64,000 bases of DNA, taken from Candidatus Electrothrix aestuarii. GTDB taxonomy: Bacteria > Desulfobacterota > Desulfobulbia > Desulfobulbales > Desulfobulbaceae. The notes beneath the pieces are model-generated. The model was not told the origin of the DNA and made no database searches. It was given only the letters and a program-made list of their open reading frames with translations. The stretch lies in assembly GCA_032595685.2 (NCBI GenBank), contig CP159373.1, positions 1,819,001 to 1,883,000 on the forward strand, in the 5' to 3' direction. The position numbers and the translations under genes were made by a program. Below, piece after piece: positions 52,167 through 59,893 of the stretch (position 1 is the stretch's first letter; each line of letters starts with the position of its first letter).

Positions 52167-53074
52167 AAGCGGAAGAGATACGAAAACAGCTGCTGGAGTT
52201 GTTGATAGATTTTGAAGATGAATTGCGCTCTGATAACCTGCGGCAGAAGGTACTGTCCCTTGTTCCATGCTATCATCAGTTGCGCGACCTGGGGAAATCC
52301 CTCATTCCTGCTGAAGAGGCCCGCAGTGCCCGCGACAGGATACTGCATTATTTCTTGAAATACCAAGGAGTGGTCATCAGCGGAGATGAACTGCTTGTTG
52401 TCTCGGGCATTCAGGAATATGCTCGGAGGATACGTGAGTTGAGAGTCCAATTCGGCTGGTCGATAGCGAGCGGCCTGACAGCTACGCAGATGGCGGAAGA
52501 AAATGAGTTTTCTCTTGTAGATATTGATGCAGCAGCGATGGGGACTTCGGACTATATATTGCTTTCCGATGAGCAGGATAGGGATGCTGCTCATCGCTGG
52601 AATGTAGCGAACGAGATACGCAGGGAAAATATTTCTGTTCGTGATAGACTGTTGAAGTATTTCAGGAAGAATATCGGTCAGAAAATAACCGGCGAGGAAT
52701 TGAAGTATCTTGCCAGGGATAAGTCGGAGTGGGCCAGAAGAGTGAGGGAGCTACGCACCGAGTACGGCTGGCCGATTGTTACTAAAAATACAGGACGCCC
52801 CGACCTTGAGGTCGGAGTTTATCTGCTGGAAGCTGATCGACAAAGTCCTAAACATGACCGCCGTATTCCCGATCCTGTTCAACGCAATGTCCTGCGGCGA
52901 GACGATTATAAATGCACTGTCTGCGCATGGTCGCATGAGGAATGGAACCGGTCCGACCCGCGTCACCTGGAACTCCATCACCAAAAAACACATGCAACAG
53001 GCGGAGGAAATACAGAAGACAATCTTGTCACGCTCTGCACTGTTTGTCATGATGATATCCATCGTAAAAAATAG
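52163..53074 (+). CDS. HNH restriction endonuclease with duplicated recognition module
   Basis: The product has 303 residues. The C-terminal HNH domain contains QRNVLRRDDYKCTVC, LELHHQKTHATGGGNTEDNLVTLCTVCHDDIH, with two Cys pairs for zinc and the His-His active site. Two internal repeats lie before it, RSARDRILHYFLKYQGVVIS (about 54-102) and SVRDRLLKYFRKNIGQKITG (about 157-208). Each ends [YW]AR[RI]IRELR..[FY]GW-like and is probably a winged helix for DNA recognition. Coupling to a C5-methyltransferase indicates a type II restriction-modification system. Confidence 0.85.
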   Translation: MKAEEIRKQLLELLIDFEDELRSDNLRQKVLSLVPCYHQLRDLGKSLIPAEEARSARDRILHYFLKYQGVVISGDELLVVSGIQEYARRIRELRVQFGWSIASGLTATQMAEENEFSLVDIDAAAMGTSDYILLSDEQDRDAAHRWNVANEIRRENISVRDRLLKYFRKNIGQKITGEELKYLARDKSEWARRVRELRTEYGWPIVTKNTGRPDLEVGVYLLEADRQSPKHDRRIPDPVQRNVLRRDDYKCTVCAWSHEEWNRSDPRHLELHHQKTHATGGGNTEDNLVTLCTVCHDDIHRKK

Positions 53075-53093
53075 GGAATAAAAAGAAGCTGCC

Positions 53094-53231
53094 GTGTCCT
53101 GCCTCGTCCTTGCCAGAAAATCCCGACCCCAGACCTTGTTCCGGGGAGCCCAGGTGGTCGGCCAGAAAGCCGTTGCCCGTACCCTGCAAAATAGGTTAGA
53201 GCAGAGTAAGAACAATCAGGAGGAACAGTGA
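53094..53231 (+). pseudogene. Truncated, diverged copy of the dnaX 5' end
   Basis: From a GTG, the frame reads VSCLVLARKSRPQTLFRGAQ then VVGQKAVARTLQNRLEQS, matching the first 35 codons of dnaX (MSYLVLARKSRPQTFAQVVG...) with about 85-90% DNA identity plus a 9-bp insertion. Homology fades near 53205, after which the frame ends in the start of the transporter gene. It marks a junction left by the insertion of the accessory block. Confidence 0.9.
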
Positions 53232-53563
53232 GTCCATTGAAAAAATATCTGATTCTCTTTGCCCCAGTGATTTTTTCCACTGTTGCTCAGCTCCTGCTGA
53301 AGCAGGCAGTCTTAAAGGAGTGGAAGAGTACGGCATGGCTGCTGACAATGGGGAGCAGCGTTGTGGTGTATGGTCTTGCTTTGGCCCTGTACTCGGTTGC
53401 TCTTCGATACTTTCCAGTCAGTTTGGCAAGTCCAGTGAATACCATTGCCTGTATGTTGCTGGTGATCTTAGGCGGTACGTTTTTTTGGAATGAACCCTTT
53501 GGCGTACGACAGGCTCTCGGGACATTGCTCGGGGTGCTCTCCATGCTGCTCATTCTTTCTTGA
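53228..53563 (+). CDS. Small multidrug-resistance/EamA-type transporter
   Basis: The product has 111 residues from a GTG preceded by AGGAGGAAC, a site formed at the end of the dnaX fragment. Four membrane helices: LILFAPVIFSTVAQLLLKQ, LLTMGSSVVVYGLALALYSVA, FPVSLASPVNTIACMLLVILGGTFFW and ALGTLLGVLSMLLILS. Small members of this superfamily export cations or drugs, or flip lipid-linked sugars (ArnE/F-like). The typical SMR glutamate in helix 1 is absent, so the substrate is uncertain. Confidence 0.75.
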   Translation: MSPLKKYLILFAPVIFSTVAQLLLKQAVLKEWKSTAWLLTMGSSVVVYGLALALYSVALRYFPVSLASPVNTIACMLLVILGGTFFWNEPFGVRQALGTLLGVLSMLLILS

Positions 53564-53666
53564 TTTGGTCATAACGGAAGACTGAAGAGGCTGTGTTGCT
53601 GCGTAATCCGCAGCCAGTCATATCCAGAATACATAAACATTGCTTGAACCTTTAACCTGAAATCCC

Positions 53667-55544
53667 GTGTCCTACCTCGTCCTCGCCAGAAAATCCCGAC
53701 CCCAGACCTTTGCTCAGGTGGTCGGCCAGAAAGCCGTTGTCCGTACCCTGCAAAACGGATTAGTACAGAACCGGGTGCCCCATGCCCTGATCTTCAGCGG
53801 GGTGCGTGGTACCGGTAAAACCACCCTTGCCCGCATCATGGCCAAGGCCCTGAATTGCGAAAAGGGAGAACCACCTGAACCCTGCAACGAATGTCGTTCC
53901 TGCAAGGAGATCATGGCAGGGAGTTCCGTTGATCTGCACGAGGTAGATGGTGCCTCCAACCGGGGTATTCAGGAGATCCGGGAGCTGAAGGAAAATATCC
54001 GTTTTATGCCCACCAGCTCCAAGTTCAAGATCATCATCATCGATGAGGTCCACATGCTCACCACCGAGGCCTTTAACGCCTTGCTCAAGACCCTTGAGGA
54101 GCCTCCTGAGCATGTCTATTTCATGTTTGCCACCACGGAATTGCACAAGGTGCCGGTGACCATTCTTTCCCGCTGTCAACGCTATGAGCTCAAGCGTGTT
54201 TCTCATGCGGAGCTGTCTGCCCATTTTGCCTCTTTAGCGGAGCAGGAGGGAATCAGCATTGATGAGTCAGCCCTGAACATGGTGGTCCGTGAGGCAGGAG
54301 GTTCGGTGCGCGATGGCCTTAGCCTGCTGGATCAGGTTTTTTCTTATTGCGGCGACAACGTTACTGGTGAGGAGGTAGCTGATGTGCTGGGCCTGGTCAG
54401 TCACGAGGTGATTGCCGACCTTGCCCGCGCCCTGCTCGCGAAAGATATTGCCACTGCCCTGGACTGTTTGGAGAAGGTCTATAGCTACGGCATGGACATC
54501 AAACGCTTTATCAATGAGCTGCTGGCTTGGTTCCGCAATCTGGTGGTGTGCAGCGTCAGCAAAGACCCTGCTGCCCTGCTTGATCTGCCTGCAGATGAGC
54601 TGGCTTTGTTGCAGGAGGTTGCTGGTACCCATTCCTCCCAAACTCTGTTCATGATGTTTAATCTCCTGCTTGAAGGGCTGGAAAAGGCTGCCTTTTCTCC
54701 TCGTCCCCGCTTTGCTGTGGAGATGACCTTTATCCGGGCCGTGCAGGTGGATGATGTGGTGCCGGTGACGGACCTGCTTACCCGCCTTGATGATGTGCTG
54801 GCTGGTGTGGCCTTGCCGCAACAGCAGGTTGCTCGGCAAACAATGCCGTCACAGCAGTCGTCGCAGATACCTCAGCAGGTTTCGCAGCCAGGGCAGGGCA
54901 GGGGGACGATAATGCCTCCACCGCCTTCATCTTCACAAGCTGTACCCTCTGCCGAGGTCGAAAAAAAAAAAGAACCTGAACCGGTAATCCCTCCTCCGCA
55001 AGAGCCTCCCCCTGTGGAGGAGCAGCGACCGCCGGAACCAGATCCACCCGAAAAATTAGTAGGGGCGACTGGCCGGTCGCCCCTACCTCAAGATACAGGT
55101 GCCCCGGTTTCATCAGGTGCGCATACAAAAGATGTGCGCAAGCTGTGGCCCGGTTTTGTCCAGTATGTGCAGGAGCGGGTTCAATGGATGGCTGCGGCCC
55201 TGAAAAGTTCTTCCTCTGTTCGTTTGGAAAACGGTGTCTTGACCGTGAATTATGATGATTCTGCGGACTGTATGCTGCTGGGGAATAAGGAGAACCTTGT
55301 GCAGCTGACTGAGTACGCAATGGATTATTTTCAGGAGGAGCTGGAGGTGACCTTTAAGGTGCCCAATTCTTCCGCCTGTGCCACAGATTCAAACGGTGCG
55401 GCAGCTGTTCGACAAGAGCGGAAAAAATTGGCCAATGATGCATTAGTCCTGGCAGCCGTGGATATTTTTAGTGGTCAGGTCGGGGATATTCGGGTTGGTG
55501 CTCGTTTCCGTGGAACTTTGAATGAGGAAAAAAATGACGAATAA
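53667..55544 (+). CDS. dnaX: DNA polymerase III tau/gamma subunit
   Basis: The product has 625 residues from a GTG (the full-length tau). AAA+ motifs: GVRGTGKTT (45-53), zinc cysteines C64, C73, C76, C79, IIDEVHMLTTEAFNALLKTLEEPP and SRCQRYELKR. Residues about 390-470 are a Pro/Gln-rich linker. It contains a run of 11 A (54961-54971) that can shift the frame and a palindromic insertion (55059-55086). The C-terminal domain binds other replisome parts. ybaB and recR follow, the usual order. Confidence 0.96.
   Translation: MSYLVLARKSRPQTFAQVVGQKAVVRTLQNGLVQNRVPHALIFSGVRGTGKTTLARIMAKALNCEKGEPPEPCNECRSCKEIMAGSSVDLHEVDGASNRGIQEIRELKENIRFMPTSSKFKIIIIDEVHMLTTEAFNALLKTLEEPPEHVYFMFATTELHKVPVTILSRCQRYELKRVSHAELSAHFASLAEQEGISIDESALNMVVREAGGSVRDGLSLLDQVFSYCGDNVTGEEVADVLGLVSHEVIADLARALLAKDIATALDCLEKVYSYGMDIKRFINELLAWFRNLVVCSVSKDPAALLDLPADELALLQEVAGTHSSQTLFMMFNLLLEGLEKAAFSPRPRFAVEMTFIRAVQVDDVVPVTDLLTRLDDVLAGVALPQQQVARQTMPSQQSSQIPQQVSQPGQGRGTIMPPPPSSSQAVPSAEVEKKKEPEPVIPPPQEPPPVEEQRPPEPDPPEKLVGATGRSPLPQDTGAPVSSGAHTKDVRKLWPGFVQYVQERVQWMAAALKSSSSVRLENGVLTVNYDDSADCMLLGNKENLVQLTEYAMDYFQEELEVTFKVPNSSACATDSNGAAAVRQERKKLANDALVLAAVDIFSGQVGDIRVGARFRGTLNEEKNDE
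54961..54979 (+). promoter_or_regulatory. Slippery A11 run, predicted programmed frameshift or transcriptional slippage
   Basis: Eleven consecutive A cover codons 432-435 (E-K-K-K). A -1 shift reads AGA ACC TGA and stops at 54977-54979, giving a product of about 437 residues, the size of a gamma subunit. A +1 shift also stops within six codons. This matches the way E. coli (ribosomal) and Thermus (transcriptional) make gamma. Confidence 0.7.
55059..55086 (+). repeat. Palindromic repeat inserted in the dnaX linker
   Basis: GTAGGGGCGAC (55059-55069) and GTCGCCCCTAC (55076-55086) form an 11-bp perfect inverted repeat with a 6-nt loop. It is translated in frame as VGATGRSPLP within the disordered linker. 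The arms resemble GTAGGGGCGA-type dispersed palindromes known from many genomes. Confidence 0.75.
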
Positions 55545-55651
55545 TCCTAAAAAATGATTATACTGCTCCGTAAGGGGTGACAGGCAACCCCTTGGCGGCA
55601 AACGACTATAAGCTCCTTTCACCCTTTCTGGGGTTGGGAGAGTAACAAAAC

Positions 55652-55701
55652 ATGAAGGTAGAAGTGGTGATTCGAGGAATCACTACCTCCTTTCATATAA
55701 A
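55652..55701 (+). promoter_or_regulatory. Structured leader/promoter element, copy B (before ybaB-recR)
   Basis: Outer ATGAAGG/CCTTTCAT (55652-55658, 55689-55696) and inner GTGATTC-GAG-GAATCAC (55667-55683) are followed by TATAAAAA. The layout is the same as before feoA2, and the inner stem has a C-to-T/G-to-A compensating pair change. A further hairpin, AAGGGGT/ACCCCTT, lies upstream at 55572-55593. The ybaB ATG is about 20 bp after TATAAA, with AAGGAACC as ribosome binding site. Confidence 0.6.
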
Positions 55702-55719
55702 AAAATATAAGGAACCATA

Positions 55720-56028
55720 ATGAATATCTCTGATATGATGCAACAGGCAAAGCAATTCCAGGAAAAAATTGGCTCCATGCAAGAGGAGTTGGCAACCAAA
55801 ACCGTGACCGGTTCTGCTGGCGGTGGGATGGTGAGTGCCACTATGAATGGAAAGGGCGAGTTGGTGGGCCTTTCCATAGAGCCTGGTATCGTCAATGCGG
55901 ACGAAGTGGACATGCTCCAGGACCTGGTTGTTGCTGCCGTCAATGACGGGGCTCGCAAAGCGGCTGAGTTGGGCAAGGGTGAGATGTCCAAACTGACTGG
56001 TGGCCTGAATATTCCCGGCCTTTCCTAA
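55720..56028 (+). CDS. Nucleoid-associated protein YbaB/EbfC
   Basis: The product has 102 residues, the standard length. It begins ISDMMQQAKQFQEKIGSMQEELA, then VTGSAGGGMVSATMNGKGELVGLSIEPG and LQDLVVAAVNDGARKAAEL. It is a dimeric DNA-binding protein of the chromosome. It lies between dnaX and recR, as in most bacteria. Confidence 0.95.
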   Translation: MNISDMMQQAKQFQEKIGSMQEELATKTVTGSAGGGMVSATMNGKGELVGLSIEPGIVNADEVDMLQDLVVAAVNDGARKAAELGKGEMSKLTGGLNIPGLS

Positions 56029-56054
56029 CGTTCGTAAATAACGACCAGACGACT

Positions 56055-56657
56055 ATGCAGGTTATTCCTCCGGCACTGGAACGGCTGATTACCGATCTGA
56101 CCCGCTTGCCGGGTATCGGGCAGAAGACTGCTTCCCGGCTGGCCCTTTATCTCTTGCGACGTCCTGCTGCTGAGGCCCTGAATCTCTCGGCGAGCCTAGC
56201 CGAGCTGCACTCCTCAATCCGTCTGTGCAGTAGCTGCTTTGCTTTTTCTGAGAACGATCCCTGTCGTATCTGTGAGGATGCCCGCCGCAATAACCGATTG
56301 GTCTGCGTGGTGGAGGAGCCCGGTGATCTGCTGGCCATTGAAAAAACCGGTGCCTTTCGCGGGGTGTATCATATCCTCCACGGGGTTTTGGCTCCTATGG
56401 AGGGCATCGGGCCGGATGAGCTCAAGATTCGTGAGCTTTTTCAGCGGGTACGAAGCCAGGGGATTGAGGAGATTCTGATCGCGACCAGCTCCACAGTGCC
56501 GGGCGAAGCTACTGCCTCCTACCTGATTGATCATTTGTCGGGTTTGCCGGTCAAGGTGACCCGCCTTGCCTGCGGGATACCTATGGGGATGGATATCAAG
56601 TATGCGGATGAACATACGCTCTCAAGAGCTATAGAATCCAGGCAGTTTATAGGGTGA
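56055..56657 (+). CDS. recR: Recombination mediator RecR
   Basis: The product has 200 residues. The helix-hairpin-helix (LTRLPGIGQKTASRLALYLL) is followed by the zinc finger CSSCFAFSENDPCRIC, the Toprim domain (VVEEPGDLLAIEKTGAFRGVYHIL) and the C-terminal TRLACGIPMGMDIKYADEHTLSRA. It loads RecA at gaps with RecFO. A diverged copy of its last 96 bp lies 3.3 kb downstream. Confidence 0.97.
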   Translation: MQVIPPALERLITDLTRLPGIGQKTASRLALYLLRRPAAEALNLSASLAELHSSIRLCSSCFAFSENDPCRICEDARRNNRLVCVVEEPGDLLAIEKTGAFRGVYHILHGVLAPMEGIGPDELKIRELFQRVRSQGIEEILIATSSTVPGEATASYLIDHLSGLPVKVTRLACGIPMGMDIKYADEHTLSRAIESRQFIG

Positions 56658-56801
56658 TTCATAGCGACTCATTGCTCAACCTGAAGATGGCAATGACAGA
56701 GAGGCGTCTCTGACGGGGGCTTCTACATAGCGGGGGGAAGAGAAGGACGGGTTTGTGAGGAGCTCTACCTTACTTTTCGGAGGTCTCTGTCTTGGCAATA
56801 G
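56658..56801. other. Spacer after recR
   Basis: No feature is seen in these 144 bp. They form the left edge of the second accessory block, between recR and its duplicated 3' end. Confidence 0.4.
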
Positions 56802-57026
56802 GGTCCCTTTAGCTGGCTTGAATGCACCCTTGAGGACAAAATCCCGAAGTACAAGGAATGGGTAACAGAAAGAAGGCTTGAAGAAGCCGAAGGGCTAGAG
56901 CAGGAAAGAAAGATTGCTTGAAAATTACTTGCGGTTGATCAAATAAAAACCGGGTTGCGCGCTGGCAATCTCAAACAGTACGTGAAACTGTTGATTGAGA
57001 TTGTTTACAGGTGGGATTTGATCTGA
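56802..57026 (+). pseudogene. Gene remnant with one internal stop
   Basis: One frame reads GPFSWLECTLEDKIPKYKEW then VTERRLEEAEGLEQERKIA, a TGA (56919-56921), then KLLAVDQIKTGLRAGNLKQY and VKLLIEIVYRWDLI. The same frame resumes after the stop, so this is the C-terminal part of a former gene with a nonsense change and no 5' end. The family is not recognised. Confidence 0.45.
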
Positions 57027-57096
57027 GCAACAGGAGCCAATAAAAAAATACCGTATCAGACAAGGAATAATACGAAGTAACGTTTTTCTTTGCACC

Positions 57097-57648
57097 CTAC
57101 CTAAATTTCATACCATTTGAAATTAAAATCACAAAAGTTAAAATAAAAACAAACACTTCAATTAAATTAAGTGTTGTTTTAAATTGAGTATTGATACTAG
57201 CCCACACCAAAAAATTTCCCAAGACAATAGAAGCTACTGCAAAAAAAAGGAACAAGCCCAATATCGCTAAATAACTCCAATTTAGTTGCGGCGTGGCGCC
57301 ATTTTTGTGTTTTCTTAAATAATTTTCCCAAGATAGAGCGGGGTATTTTTGTTCCTTAAAGGTTAAGTTAACTTTTTTCTCTAGCATTAATATATGCTGC
57401 CCTGCTCTCATCATTCTCCCAACTTCTCCCATCCAAATTATCAAGACCAAATAACAAACAATTGGAATAAAAACAAGAGTAAGGGCGCCGCACAAGACAA
57501 TGTCATTCCAGCATTTGATTGCCGACGCAATAAGCACACCTGTTATTGCCAATCCATACCGAAGAACGGATTGCTGAGTTGTTATTGAAGTTAAACTTTC
57601 TTGACGAAGCGATTTATATTCCTCCATCACGACCTCTATCCATTCCAT
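57097..57648 (-). CDS. Membrane protein of unknown function
   Basis: The product has 183 residues. A helical N-terminus (EEYKSLRQESLTSITTQQSVLRYGLAITGVLIASAIK) leads into the first pair of membrane helices (about 30-72). A cytoplasmic helical stretch (about 75-118) and a second pair (SYLAILGLFLFFAVASIVLG, IEVFVFILTFVILISNG) follow. The layout resembles small membrane proteins of accessory and possible defence islands, but no family is recognised. AT-rich codon use differs from recR. Confidence 0.6.
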   Translation of the reverse strand: MEWIEVVMEEYKSLRQESLTSITTQQSVLRYGLAITGVLIASAIKCWNDIVLCGALTLVFIPIVCYLVLIIWMGEVGRMMRAGQHILMLEKKVNLTFKEQKYPALSWENYLRKHKNGATPQLNWSYLAILGLFLFFAVASIVLGNFLVWASINTQFKTTLNLIEVFVFILTFVILISNGMKFR

Positions 57649-57669
57649 TATTATCTAGCCATATTATCA

Positions 57670-57709
57670 GAAAAAAATAAAACCGGGTCACACACTCTGC
57701 ATGACCCGG
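57670..57709 (-). terminator. Terminator of the small minus-strand gene
   Basis: CCGGGTCA (57683-57690) pairs perfectly with TGACCCGG (57702-57709). On the minus strand the tract TTTTATTTTTTT follows (57670-57681). It ends the transcript from 57954. Confidence 0.85.
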
Positions 57710-57738
57710 CAACGTATCAATCAAAGCCAATTCGTAAT

Positions 57739-57954
57739 TTATTTCTTATCAATACGTCCGAATCCAGCTTTCCCTAAAGGGTTTATCGTCCCTTCGCCAG
57801 TTTTCTGATTACCACTAGAATCCGTATCTGTAACGGTAGTTCCACCACCTTTTCTGTAGGTCACATCACGAGTCGATCCATCACTATAACTGAAAGTTTT
57901 TCGAGTCTGCCCATCTCCAGTCTTTGACGATGAAGAACCTGTCTGTCTTGCCAT
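57739..57954 (-). CDS. Small hydrophilic protein of unknown function
   Basis: The product has 71 residues from the ATG at 57954, preceded by AAGGTGA; a GTG at 57963 lies in that site. It is rich in Gly, Ser, Thr and Lys (GSSSSKTGDGQTRKTFSYSD, TTVTDTDSSGNQKTGEG) and probably mostly disordered or beta-rich. A good terminator follows, which supports expression. No family is recognised. Confidence 0.55.
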   Translation of the reverse strand: MARQTGSSSSKTGDGQTRKTFSYSDGSTRDVTYRKGGGTTVTDTDSSGNQKTGEGTINPLGKAGFGRIDKK

Positions 57955-58086
57955 TTCAGTCACCTTAACTATGTATATCTATTGAAAAACGAGAACACGC
58001 CAAGAAAGAACCAAGCAAGCTTACTGACCACAAAACAAGGCCAGCAACGCCATGCTTACCTTTTCCTTTCAAAAACAACGAAGCAA

Positions 58087-58278
58087 CTACTTGTTAAGAT
58101 TACTGACATCACGATCAGTGAATTGACCATTTTCAATAGCTTCTCCAATATCCCCTGAGTGATAGACTTCTTTCGCCTCACCTGTTTCTGTGTTTCTCAC
58201 GTAATCGTGCTCATGCCCACCAGGCAGGATATCGGAAAAACGAGTATTGTTACCAAATTTCTCCCATTTGTCACTCAT
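58087..58278 (-). CDS. Small hypothetical protein
   Basis: The product has 63 residues from the ATG at 58278, which has GAGGTG about 7 nt upstream; an in-frame start at 58302 is before that site. The sequence SDKWEKFGNNTRFSDILPGG then HEHDYVRNTETGEAKEVYHS is polar with no membrane segment. It lies on the same strand as the preceding small gene, 130 bp apart, and both may belong to one acquired unit. No family is recognised. Confidence 0.5.
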   Translation of the reverse strand: MSDKWEKFGNNTRFSDILPGGHEHDYVRNTETGEAKEVYHSGDIGEAIENGQFTDRDVSNLNK

Positions 58279-58504
58279 AGTACACACCTCTTTAGTTTGC
58301 AATTAGAAGTTTTACTACAAAAACAAGAGTATACCAAGCGGACACTCTTGCAGCCTAACAGAAATAAGTTAATAACCAGAAGGATAGTAGAACCAAGACC
58401 TCTACCTAATATCAGACAGGATAATAAAAACACAAAATCAAGCAAGTAAAAAAAACTCTAAGAGCCTGTTTAAAAACTTTTTAGACTTTACTGCTGAAGC
58501 AGTT

Positions 58505-58666
58505 TCATAGCATAATTTTCTTTTTAGCCATATCAAACAGCGAAAGGAAACGCAACATGGAACGAGCGTAATTTCTCAATAAGTGCTGGTAAGCTTTGTT
58601 TTTATCGCACTTATAGCTAGTTGCAAGGCTGTTGAAATGTTCAAAAATCACTATTCCAAAAAGTCT
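58505..58666 (-). pseudogene. Transposase-like C-terminal fragment
   Basis: The minus-strand frame reads HFNSLATSYKCDKNKAYQHL then LRNYARSMLRFLSLFDMAKK and KIML, 53 codons after a stop. The basic helical tail resembles transposase C-termini. No start or catalytic core is present. The exact IS family is not recognised. Confidence 0.4.
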
Positions 58667-58940
58667 TCAAAAAGTTAATGTATTGAAATTACTTTGCTTG
58701 TAAATCTCGACCGCTTCCGAAATAGCATTTTGGGTGCTTATAAGGTCGTTTTTCCCGTGCCTCTAATTAGCTGATTACTCGTTTAAATATTGAGTTACCA
58801 GCAGTTATTGAGAAGTTACGAACGAGCTAGCTACAGCACAGATTTCACTGATAAGTAGGTCACCTTTAATAATCGACACTTCTTGTGGTGTAACATGCCG
58901 ACAGGTCAGCTTGGGAGCCAAACAGGAGTGTCGATTATAT

Positions 58941-59695
58941 ATGGTTGAGTACTTATACAATTTGAAATTATTAATAAATTTATCCCCTCTCCTTCAAAAA
59001 CCGGTAGGCCAAGATCTTATGCTCTCAGAGAAATTCTCAACGCAATTTTTTATTTGGTTCACACTGGGTGTCAATGGCGAGAAATTCCGCATGATTTCCC
59101 AAAGTGGACCAGCGTTTACTATTACTTTCGTAAATGGAAGTGGGATGGAACCTGGTTTCTCGTCAAGCAGGCAATTCACACGGACCTGCGAGAGGAACAA
59201 GGGAAAAACGCTGAGCCTTCTGCGGTTATGATTGATAGTCAATCCGTCAAAACTGCACAGATGGCTGAGACCCGAGGCTTTGACGGCAACAAGAAAGTAA
59301 AAGGACGAAAACGCCATGTAATTTCGGATACCCTTGGTTTCCCGCTAATTGTCAAAGTTCATGATGCCAACCTGTCAGATGGAAAGCAGTCTATCTCTAT
59401 CTTTCAAACTCTTTTTTTGTGGTTTGCTTCCATTAAAATGGTTTAGGCCGATGCCGCTTATCGAAGCGATTTGGCCGACTATTTATGGTGCGCCTTTCAG
59501 TGCCGGTTAGAAATCGCTCCCACCTTGAAGACTAAAGGGTTTCAAGTGGTGCCGAAACGCTGGATTATTGAAAGGACCTTCGGCTGGTTCCAATGGGATC
59601 GAAGACTGATTATTGACTATGAGCGACAGGCGCAATCAGCCGAAACTATGGTTTACATAGCATCAATCAAGAAGATGCTAAATAGATATAAATAG
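58941..59695 (+). pseudogene. IS5-family transposase, frameshifted and interrupted
   Basis: The protein can be followed as SPSKTGRPRSYALREILNAI, then FYLVHTGCQWREIPHDFPKW, IDSQSVKTAQMAETRGFDGN, KKVKGRKRHVISDTLGFPL, an in-frame TAG at 59444 (where Trp is usual, before ADAAYRS), and RWIIERTFGWFQWDRRLIID. DDE residues are visible, but the N-terminus is frameshifted and the amber codon blocks the end. It is therefore not autonomous. Confidence 0.88.
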
Positions 59696-59712
59696 TTTTT
59701 CAACAGGTTCTT

Positions 59713-59893
59713 ATTGCCTGGAGTGGTCATTTTTTACGGCTTCTTTCACTGCGTCGACACAATGAATAAAATATGGTAAGTTTGCGATGGTCTGTTGGGG
59801 CACTTGCTGGGCTTTTTTTCTGCAACTGGTGCAAATTGAGCGTTTTAAACTTGCCCGATACATAAAAAATTAAGTAGATAAGTCATATGTATT
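59713..59893. other. Spacer between the insertion sequence and the recR copy
   Basis: No gene or repeat is seen. It lies at the right end of the accessory DNA inserted after recR. Confidence 0.4.

Larger units (their letters stand above)
58460..59712. mobile_element. Decayed IS5-family insertion sequence, possibly composite
   Basis: Inverted repeats of 18 bp with two mismatches bound the region: AAGAGCCTGTTTAAAAAC at 58460-58477 and the complement of GTTTTTCAACAGGTTCTT at 59695-59712. Inside are an IS5-type transposase pseudogene near the right end and, near the left end, a minus-strand tail of another transposase. At 1.25 kb it is longer than one IS5 (ISL2/IS1031 group) copy, so two elements may be fused. 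No clean target duplication was found. An 11-bp inverted repeat (TAATCGACACT/AGTGTCGATTA, about 58869-58935) lies just upstream of the transposase. Confidence 0.7.

Noticed and set aside
58456-59716. Target-site duplication of the IS5-type element
   Set aside because: The bases just outside the two inverted repeats (TAA and TTA) are not identical, so no duplication is claimed.
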